DNA from: Terriglobia bacterium
GTDB lineage: Bacteria; Acidobacteriota; Terriglobia; Terriglobales; Acidobacteriaceae
Assembly: GCA_020073385.1 (NCBI GenBank)
Contig: JAIQFH010000002.1
Location: forward strand, 221,295 to 285,294
DNA: 64,000 nucleotides
Reading direction: 5' to 3'
Shown: positions 57,747 through 64,000 of the stretch, in pieces
How positions within the stretch are numbered: position 1 is the first letter of the stretch
Layout of the letters: each line of letters starts with the position of its first letter
Position numbers and translations under genes: made by a program
Notes under the pieces: model-generated
What the model was told of the DNA's origin: nothing
Database searches by the model: none
What the model saw: the letters and a program-made list of their open reading frames with translations, nothing else

Positions 57747-59531
57747 ATGGTTTTGTGTGCCGCCCTCGGCAATCTTCCGATAGAACCTCTGCAGCGTATA
57801 AAACGCCATCTTCCGCTGCCCCCGATTCGAAATCACTCCCTTGCGGTTGTGATAATCCTGCACGCCGGGCAACATACGAAGTGGAGACCGGAAATCCATC
57901 AGCACCCACGGACTGAGCCCCGCCAGATTCGGCATACGCTCCACCATGTCAAGTTGGTGCTGAAACAAGTTGTCCTGATATTCCTCGGTCCAGCGCTCAT
58001 CCGTATCGCCGTGCCGCCCGTACGGCGCGCCACCGCCGAATTCGCTGACGATGAGCGGCTTGTTCCACGTCAACTTCCACTGCAGTTTGTCGGCATCTTC
58101 CGGACGTCCGCCGTACCAACCCAAATACTCGTTCAGCCCGAGAACATCCAGCACCTCTCCCAACGGATCGCTGAGGGTGCGCTCATCAGGAGCTGTGTTA
58201 TCCACATGATTCAGGGCCGACGTGATCAGCCGCGTCGAATCCATCTCTCGCGCATCCTGCGCCAGTTGTGTGAGAAACGTAAGCCGTTCCGCTTTCACCG
58301 GGGTCTCATTCGAAAGCGACCACAGCACCACGGCCGCCCGGTTATGATCCCGCGCAATCATGTCTCGAAGCTGCGCCTGCGCAGTCGCCAGAGTCGCCGG
58401 ATTTCGCCAGTCAAGGTCCCAATACACCGGAATCTCCGACCACACCAGCAACCCCATCCGATCCGCCAGCCGAATCTCGTTCTCGTTGTGCGGATAGTGC
58501 GCGAACCGAACGAAGTTACATCCCAACTCCTTCACCCATCCCAACAGCGTCTGGGCATCTTCGGCGCTGAAGGCACGCCCCTCGCGAAACGGAGCCTCTT
58601 CGTGCATCGAGATCCCACGCAGAAAGATCGGCTTCCCGTTCAACAGAATCTTCGTGCCCTGCGCCTCAATCGTTCGAAATCCAATTTGATCGCGAACTGT
58701 CTCCCCGCCACTGGTGAGGACCACGTCGTAGAGCTTCGGATGCTCCGGTGACCACAATTCCCATCTCCCCGTAAGACGAAAGCTGGCCCGCCCATTCGTG
58801 TCGCTGTTGAAGGTTTCGCGCACGTGCGCTTCTGGAATCTCTACCGTAACTTTCTGCCGCGCCTGCGCCCCATTCAACTGCACCCACCCGGAAATCTCGT
58901 TCTGTGATCCGCGCGCCAGTTGCACCCAATAATCCTGGATAAAAGTCTCCGGCACCTCCACCAGTTCCACGTCCCGCGTGATCCCGCCATAGCTCCACCA
59001 ATCGAACCGCATTCCCGGCACGCCGTCCGGCCGTCGGGTGTTGTTCACCTCCACAATCAGAGAGTTGCCGCCCTCGCGCAGCGTCGATGTAACCTCGAAG
59101 TCAAAAGGCGTAAAACCCCCTTCATGCTCGCCCAGCTTCTCGCCGTTCAGATACACAGCCGTCCGGTAGTTCGCCGCGCCAAAATATACGAACACCCGCG
59201 TACCCTCGTGCTTGTGATAACTGAACTCCCGCCGGTACCAGACCGGCCCTTCATAAAACATCAACGCCTCGCGCTGCGTATTCCAATCTCCCGGCACATT
59301 CAGAACCGGGGAGGCGTCGAAGCTGTACTCCACCAGATCGCTTTTATCCTTAGGCTTGTCATCGTGAAAAAATCCCCGCGGCTGGCCGTTCTCGAACGGA
59401 TCCACAATCGCGTGCCATGCCCCATCGAGGCTCACGGTAGTGCGTCCGGGAATATTCGCAATCAGACGGGAGGGAGTCATTGCAGCAGCCGCGCAACTCA
59501 CCAGCAATAAGGGAATCCAGCAGAATTTCAT
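57744..59531 (-). CDS. Exported GH2 glycoside hydrolase (beta-glucuronidase/beta-galactosidase-like)
   Basis: This is a 595-residue protein with a signal peptide (KFCWIPLLLVSCAAAAM). The GH2 sugar-binding domain comes first (DGAWHAIVDPF ... YEGPVWYRREFSY ... YFGAANYRTAVYLNGEKLGEHEGGFTPF). The Ig-like domain follows, then the TIM barrel with LNGKPIFLRGISMHEEAPF, VRFAHYPHNE, VVLWSLSNETPV (acid/base Glu) and KPLIVSEFGGGAPYG (nucleophile Glu). It hydrolyses beta-glucuronides or beta-galactosides outside the cytoplasm; exact sugar not proven. galT nearby suggests sugar use. It is convergent with iscX. Confidence 0.85.
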   Translation of the reverse strand: MKFCWIPLLLVSCAAAAMTPSRLIANIPGRTTVSLDGAWHAIVDPFENGQPRGFFHDDKPKDKSDLVEYSFDASPVLNVPGDWNTQREALMFYEGPVWYRREFSYHKHEGTRVFVYFGAANYRTAVYLNGEKLGEHEGGFTPFDFEVTSTLREGGNSLIVEVNNTRRPDGVPGMRFDWWSYGGITRDVELVEVPETFIQDYWVQLARGSQNEISGWVQLNGAQARQKVTVEIPEAHVRETFNSDTNGRASFRLTGRWELWSPEHPKLYDVVLTSGGETVRDQIGFRTIEAQGTKILLNGKPIFLRGISMHEEAPFREGRAFSAEDAQTLLGWVKELGCNFVRFAHYPHNENEIRLADRMGLLVWSEIPVYWDLDWRNPATLATAQAQLRDMIARDHNRAAVVLWSLSNETPVKAERLTFLTQLAQDAREMDSTRLITSALNHVDNTAPDERTLSDPLGEVLDVLGLNEYLGWYGGRPEDADKLQWKLTWNKPLIVSEFGGGAPYGRHGDTDERWTEEYQDNLFQHQLDMVERMPNLAGLSPWVLMDFRSPLRMLPGVQDYHNRKGVISNRGQRKMAFYTLQRFYRKIAEGGTQNH

Positions 59532-59663
59532 GCGAACCCTGCCTTTCGTAGCAGTCCAGCATACAAAGTTTTTACAACCCTATGACAACCTTCCGCGAGC
59601 TCCTAGCTTATGCTTCATTCAATTCGGGCTCACAAAGCCCCTCTCTCTCCGGCCAAATGGAAA

Positions 59664-59693
59664 GGGCACGGCCACATGCCGTGCCCCTTTTTT
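59664..59693 (+). terminator. Strong terminator-like hairpin between galT and the GH2 gene
   Basis: GGGCACGGC (59664-59672) and GCCGTGCCC (59678-59686) form a 9-bp stem with a CACAT loop. The plus strand continues with C and six T; the minus strand continues with TTT. It may end galT (minus strand) weakly, and any plus-strand transcript strongly, although no plus-strand gene ends here. Confidence 0.65.
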
Positions 59694-59708
59694 CTTGAGT
59701 AAACGCGC

Positions 59709-60749
59709 TCAGCCGATCGGAACCGCCGCCGTCTCCTCGACATTCGCCTCGCGCAAGAACTTCGCAGCCTCTTCCGGCGGAGTCGGATTGATGTAGAATC
59801 CTGTCCCCCATTCGAATCCCGCCGTCTTGGTCAGTTTCGGCATGAACTCAATGTGCCAGTGATAGTGGTCGTTCGTCGGATCCTGCACCGGCGAAGTATG
59901 GATCACCAGGTTGTACGGAGGATTGTCGAGCACCCGGTCCGCTCGCACTAGCAAGTTTTTCAGCGCACGCGCCAGATTCTCAAACATACCCGACGACGAA
60001 TTCTCAAACGCCGACTCGTGCTGCTTCGGCAGAATCCAGGTCTCAAACGGAAACCGCGGCGCGTACGGCGCAAGGGTCAGGAATTTTTCATTCTCTGCCA
60101 CCACGCGCGATCCGCCATCCATTTCTTGGGCGATGATGTCGCAAAACACGCACCGTTCCTTGTACAGGAAGTACTGTTTCGCGCCTTCCAGTTCCTGGGT
60201 CACGTTGATGGGGAGAATCGGCAGCGCGATCAACTGCGAGTGCGAGTGCTCCAGGGAAGCTCCAGCCGCTTCGCCATGATTCTTGAAGATCAAAATGTAT
60301 TTGAACCGTCGGTCCTTCTTCAGATCGAGAATGCGATCCCGGAATGTCCACAGCACATCTTCAATTCGTTTTGGAGGTAAACTCGCCAGGCTCGCAGTAT
60401 GATCCGGAGTTTCGACGATTACCTCGTGCGCCCCGATCCCGTTCATGCGGTCGAACATCCCCTCGGCCTGCCGGTTCAGAGTGCCCTCGATGCCCAGCGC
60501 CGGGAATTTATTGGGAACCACTCGCACTGTCCATCCCGGCGTGTCACGCTGCGGCGCCGGGCCCCCGTTGGGGTTGGGACGATACGCCTGAATCTCGGGA
60601 GGCGTTTTGCTCTCGTTCCCGTAGCAGAAGGGACAGAATCCCCCCTTAATCTTCATATTCTCCCGAGCAAAATCGGTAGGGCGCTTCGCCCGGTCGGTCG
60701 AAATAATCACCCAGCGTCCAACAATAGGATCTTTTCTAAGCTCCGGCAC
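59709..60749 (-). CDS. galT: Galactose-1-phosphate uridylyltransferase
   Basis: This 346-residue Leloir-pathway enzyme exchanges UMP between UDP-glucose and galactose 1-phosphate. It shows RKDPIVGRWVIISTDRAKRP, zinc-type C39-P-F-C42, the active-site loop with H168-S-H170-S-Q172 (H170 nucleophile), YNLVIHTSP, and DHYHWHIEFMPKL. Its length is typical. ATG 60749 follows AAGGACG. GalK and galE are absent here, but the neighbouring GH2 enzyme could release galactose. Confidence 0.93.
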   Translation of the reverse strand: MPELRKDPIVGRWVIISTDRAKRPTDFARENMKIKGGFCPFCYGNESKTPPEIQAYRPNPNGGPAPQRDTPGWTVRVVPNKFPALGIEGTLNRQAEGMFDRMNGIGAHEVIVETPDHTASLASLPPKRIEDVLWTFRDRILDLKKDRRFKYILIFKNHGEAAGASLEHSHSQLIALPILPINVTQELEGAKQYFLYKERCVFCDIIAQEMDGGSRVVAENEKFLTLAPYAPRFPFETWILPKQHESAFENSSSGMFENLARALKNLLVRADRVLDNPPYNLVIHTSPVQDPTNDHYHWHIEFMPKLTKTAGFEWGTGFYINPTPPEEAAKFLREANVEETAAVPIG

Positions 60750-60791
60750 TCCCTACGTCCTTTCCATGGAAAATCGCGCAAACTTTGTATT

Positions 60792-61241
60792 TTACGCCGC
60801 CAAGGAGGCGTTTCGAAAGACTTCGATCTGGGGGCGGGAAGTACGACCGCCATAGTATACGCTCACGATATCGAAGCGCCACTGGCACGAAACGGGTAGC
60901 CTCTTCAGATATTCGCGCGCCACCTCCGCCACTTCCCGTCTCTTATGCCGGTCCACCGCTGCCTCGGCGGTTTTCACTTCGTGCGATGTCCGCGTCTTAA
61001 CCTCAATAAAACAGAGGATATTGCCCTCCCATCCGATCAAGTCAATCTCGCCATGGCAACGTGGCGAACGAAAGTTACGCGCTACGATCACGTAACCCAT
61101 TCGTCGTAACTGGAAGTAAGCTTCATCCTCTCCCCGAACACCGATTCGCAAATGTTCTGCGGAGGGCTCGCGAGCCGAAAGGCGCCTTGCCAGAAAATCC
61201 AGAAACTGCACCGCCGCGCGCGCCCACCGTCCCGCAAACAT
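60792..61241 (-). CDS. YraN-like (UPF0102) putative endonuclease
   Basis: This is a 149-residue protein with the UPF0102 PD-(D/E)XK-like core: IGVRGEDEAYFQLRRMGYVIVARNFRSPRCHGEIDLIGWEGNILCFIEVKTRTS (divided across a helix and two strands), with E-D ... E-I-D-L-I ... E-V-K as the probable metal site. The likely role is DNA repair or replication maintenance; not proven. ATG 61241 (MFAGRWARAAVQ) is used because upstream codons encode polar, unconserved residues. It is next to galT, with 42 bases between. Confidence 0.8.
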   Translation of the reverse strand: MFAGRWARAAVQFLDFLARRLSAREPSAEHLRIGVRGEDEAYFQLRRMGYVIVARNFRSPRCHGEIDLIGWEGNILCFIEVKTRTSHEVKTAEAAVDRHKRREVAEVAREYLKRLPVSCQWRFDIVSVYYGGRTSRPQIEVFRNASLAA

Positions 61242-61936
61242 ATATCTCTCGCAGCGTACGGCAGACGCGAGACACCAACTGTGACGAACCGCACAATGAA
61301 GACACGAAATACGCCCGCAGTTCTGAAACGGGAAAACCAGGGGAAACTGGATGGGGTATCCCCCCTCCCCCCGGTGTATTGGAATCATTGGGTTAGAGGA
61401 AGATTCGAAATTAATCTCACGGGCTCAATGAGATGCGGACAAAATATTGAAAACATTGGGCTTCCGGCTCGCGGAAAAGCTCTCACCACGGAGGCACGGA
61501 GTCACGGAGAACCATTTTTCTTGTTTTCCTCTGTGGCTCCGTGTCTCGGGTGGTGGAAAGAATTTCCAGCCAACGCTCCGGCTGACCCGCCCGTCCGGGC
61601 CAATGGACGGAGCGAGCCATTTTTGCTGCGCATCGCGGTTTTTCAAAGAACGTTTCGCCGCTTTGTGTTTTCGAGCGCATCCCGCTTTGTCATTTCGAGC
61701 GGAGCGAAAGAGTTGGGGATCGCCCAAACACAAAGCCTCCATCGACCGTAGGTCGGTGGAGGCGGGAGAGCCACAATTATGGCAAATTTACTCTCTCAGG
61801 GATGGGGATGGAATTCCGTGGGCGTGGTCACGGAGCAGGGTGATGGGGAGCACGCGAGGAACGGTTGGGAAGAGGGAATGCTGCGGAATCCCGACCCTTT
61901 GCAAAAACCGCAAAGGATGGCCACCCTCTTTTCGCC
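61242..61936. other. Long repeat-filled noncoding gap
   Basis: No gene found. It contains the caccacggaggcacggagtc word and its inverse CCTCTGTGGCTCCGTGTC (61480-61545), GTCATTTCGAGCGGAGCGAA AGAG (61689), and a strong 13-bp hairpin (61735-61763) GCCTCCATCGACC-GTA-GGTCGGTGGAGGC. Remnants of decayed sequence are possible near 61860-61930. Confidence 0.5.
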
Positions 61937-63656
61937 TCAGGCCTGGTTTGGAATGTCAAGGCCGGGAAACAGCCGTTCTTTTATCGTCCTGAAATACTCG
62001 TGCAGTGCTTCAGTCAGAACGTCACAGTCTCGATTACCCAATGTCTCAAGCAGGGGATTGTCCACCAACCAGAAACTCGAAAGAAGGGCTGGGTCTGCGC
62101 GGTATCGTTCTTCTAATAGATCGGCGAGACTGGTGCTTCGTAGATAGCCACAGAGCATCTCGATGTCTTGGGCGGAAAGCGAAAACGGAGGAGTAACCGT
62201 AACCGAGACGGGCTTTGCGATGGAATGCTTCCCTGAACTTAGAGGCAAGATAGGCGTTTATGACGAGCGCTGATCCGATGTCATCACGGGTGATCAAAAC
62301 TGGATATACTTTTCTCACTCTGGAGATGTCGATTCCCTCAATTGCCCGTGGGCTCTTTCGATTGAACACCTGCTCAATTCGAGCCGCCAACTGCCCGATA
62401 CCCTTCCTTCGTCCTTCCGCTTCGACGAACTTCTCTTGAATCTCGTTACGGAGCTTCGCTGGGTCTGCACCGTACTTTGCCTCGGCGGTGAATGTGGCTC
62501 CTTTGGATTCCATAAAAACGACGGAGTCATCACATAGCAAGATGGCGTCACATACCTCCTCGCCGTTGTCCCAGAACTTGGGGTTCTTGTGAAGCCTGTT
62601 CATACGTCCGTCGACGGACCCATCCATCAGCCAATTAACGTACCGTTCGAAGGCGGTTCCCCAGTCCCTGTGAAATTGCAGCCGCTGATCGCGGTTTAGC
62701 GCGTGGTTGATGGCCCAGAAAATGCCGCTCTCACCTTTTTCTGCTAGGAATACTGGATCGACCAGAAGATGATTCGCGTCGTCTTTAAGGTACGGCTTTC
62801 CCCGAAAACACGTGAAGTCGTTAGGGGCGCAAGCCCGTCGTCCGAGAACGGCCTTAAATTCATCGAAGGGAGCTGAAAGTTCTTTCAAGAAACGGCCGAT
62901 TACTGCAGCATCGATTGGCGTTGTTCCGTACCAGCCGGGCGCCAATATAAAGCTGCTTGGGTCGGACTGGTATTTCTTGAGATCCAGGTCGACGTATCTG
63001 CACAAGGTTGCGAAGCAAAGCGCAAAGTAGTCTTCAAGGGGGACGCCGGTTATTGTTGCGAAGGTGGATCTGTACTTACCCTCTTGGGGAAGGAATCGAT
63101 CGAACATCAATCGGGTGCGCAAGATCTTATGGATCGGATTTTGGAATCCACTCGCCTCCCCGATTGGTATGAACTCAGACATGACATTCATCATTTGGTC
63201 CGCCGTCGGCGCGGGACTGGTTACCCTCTTCGGCAGCAGATCATTAGCCATAAGCAGCACCCGTGCCATTGCTCCACTATGGGCAGCCACTAGAGGGTCA
63301 TTTCCGCCGACTTCCGGGCAGACTGAGAGTGCCTCTTTGGCCACGAAGAGTAGCTGCTGACGGTGATATACTCCCCGCGGTTCGAGTGGGCTGTTCAACG
63401 CTGCCACAATGCGTTGAGCCGCCTCGGGAATAAAGGAGTTCCTCACGAAAAACTCCACGGCATCCAAACGAGCATGCCCCTGCCAATCCATGATCAATGA
63501 GTTCATCACTCCACAAACGTAGACAACCAGAATGCCGTTGAACTTCGAGAGTTCGGTCCGAAATTGATCCGGCGGCGCGGCGACACCGTTGTTCAGTTCC
63601 GAGAATGTGAAGTATGTTGCAAATTTGGGTGGCAAGGCGGTGGCCCATCCTTTCAC
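61937..63656 (-). pseudogene. Frameshifted gene with PD-(D/E)XK-like nuclease motif (possible defence gene)
   Basis: Two minus-strand frames appear to be one gene. The first (about 63656-62230) gives about 475 residues. The second (62235-61937) continues with IAKPVSVTVTPPFSLSAQDI and LADLLEERYRADPALLSSFWLVDNP. Removing one C in the ttcc run near 62229-62233 joins them as REAF-IAKPVSV. A nuclease-like site is seen near residues 367-391: VCDAILLCDDSVVFMESKGATF (Asp, then E-x-K). Restriction-like nucleases of defence systems show this pattern. No partner gene is adjacent, and I do not recognise the family. The N-terminal half has no motif. It may be a sequencing error rather than a real pseudogene. 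Confidence 0.5.
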
Positions 63657-63693
63657 GCCCCGTTTTTCTTTCCCGTTCCAAAAGTGTAGGTGT

Positions 63694-63722
63694 CCCGTCC
63701 TTGCGTTTTGTGCAAGGGCGGG
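63694..63722. repeat. Hairpin CCCGTCCTTGC / GCAAGGGCGGG
   Basis: An 11-bp stem (one G-T pair) with a GTTTTGT loop lies upstream of the frameshifted gene. The word cccgtccttgcg...gcaagggcgggac is familiar as an intergenic repeat in acidobacteria. It has no T-tract. Confidence 0.45.
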
Positions 63723-63855
63723 TACGATGCTGCCGATACTATAAGCCTGCCATGCCTGCTGCCTTCATCACACCTAGCAGCCCGTGGCGGAACTGCTTAT
63801 GTTTCGTGACCTGTGACAAAGCCTGCGGCAACGCGAAGATGATCCGAGGCGCTGA

Positions 63856-64000
63856 CTAACAGGGGCAGTAAATCGTCGGGCCAGTGAAATTGCGGTCATC
63901 AGGCACATCACAAAGCGCAAGAGTCGCGAAACTGCCTGTCCCGCACGATTTCTCAGTTCCCGCGGCGTTCCCGCTCCCAGCAATTTGCGCAGAATCAGAC
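63856..64000 (-). CDS. C-terminal end of an unidentified protein (cut by the window edge)
   Basis: On the minus strand the frame is open from the right edge to a TAG at 63856-63858. The end reads ...SAQIAGSGNAAG, then SFATLALCDVPDDRNFTGPT and IYCPC. Cys and Gly content suggest a secreted or structural protein. No start is inside the window, so family and function cannot be judged. Confidence is low because the fragment is only about 47 residues. Confidence 0.35.
   Translation of the reverse strand, partial: SDSAQIAGSGNAAGTEKSCGTGSFATLALCDVPDDRNFTGPTIYCPC

Noticed and set aside
63774..63983. 69-codon minus-strand frame at the right edge
   Set aside because: Another minus-strand frame is open from the window edge to 63856 and gives a more protein-like C-terminus; the 69-codon frame is Arg/Ser-rich like a shadow.

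Overview
The window reads as a chromosomal segment of a soil-type Acidobacteriota (Koribacter-like). This is an inference from gene content: a PEP-CTERM surface protein, PilZ/receiver proteins, a DUF5715 protein, a Bacillus-type sdhCAB set, a DciA-like protein and F420-type oxidoreductases. Many intergenic gaps are filled with short hairpin-rich dispersed repeats. GC is moderately high and coding density is high. Both strands are used in short operons. No phage or plasmid backbone is present, apart from one decayed integrative element at a tRNA gene.

Layout. 0-5 kb: end of a nickel-transporter-like membrane protein, a PEP-CTERM protein with its terminator, a receiver-PilZ-PilZ protein, and a large polytopic membrane protein whose true start lies upstream of its first usual start codon. 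5-10.6 kb: rdgB, a HAD phosphatase, then a succinate dehydrogenase operon (sdhC, sdhA, an unknown four-helix membrane protein, sdhB). A 104-residue gene follows, bracketed by an exact 22-bp duplication of the sdhB 3' end. 10.9-16.5 kb: a DUF5715/M15-like protein, a P-loop kinase, an M19 dipeptidase, two cyclophilins and a vapBC-type toxin-antitoxin pair with a compact self-regulating promoter. 16.5-24 kb: mdh and icd, then envelope and redox proteins, a DoxX-like protein, a PPOX protein and an F420-type LLM oxidoreductase with a likely homopolymer frameshift.

24.05-27.9 kb is an eroded integrative element. It holds a 5'-truncated group II intron with reverse transcriptase and domain V, the C-terminal half of a primase/helicase-type ATPase, and an intact tyrosine integrase abutting the 3' end of a tRNA-Val(GAC) gene. 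28-36 kb (minus strand) carries a beta-propeller protein, a 5'-3' exonuclease, a MerA-like flavoprotein, a DUF4126 protein, and a histidine kinase coupled to a receiver/thioredoxin-reductase-like fusion next to a UBP-type zinc finger. 36-42 kb: egtB-egtD (ergothioneine), a PhzF-like protein and an osmoprotectant ABC transporter. 42-50 kb: a CDP-alcohol phosphatidyltransferase, cysS, an FmdE-like protein, then cca-dciA-gatC-gatA divergent from tsaD.

51.2-57.7 kb is a complete Isc iron-sulfur operon (iscR-like, iscS, iscU, iscA, hscB, hscA, fdx, iscX). It has a recognisable promoter and palindromic operator and is interrupted by dispersed repeats. The right end holds a GH2 glycosidase, galT, a YraN-like protein and a frameshifted gene with a PD-(D/E)XK-like nuclease motif.

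Functionally, sdh, mdh and icd are TCA-cycle genes; the Isc operon can supply the clusters for SdhB and ferredoxin; cca, cysS, gatCA and tsaD serve tRNA maturation and charging. The most unusual signals are the sdhB end-duplication cassette, the leaderless toxin-antitoxin promoter, the receiver-TrxR fusion that lacks its redox cysteines, the frameshifted nuclease-like gene, and at least five families of dispersed intergenic repeats.
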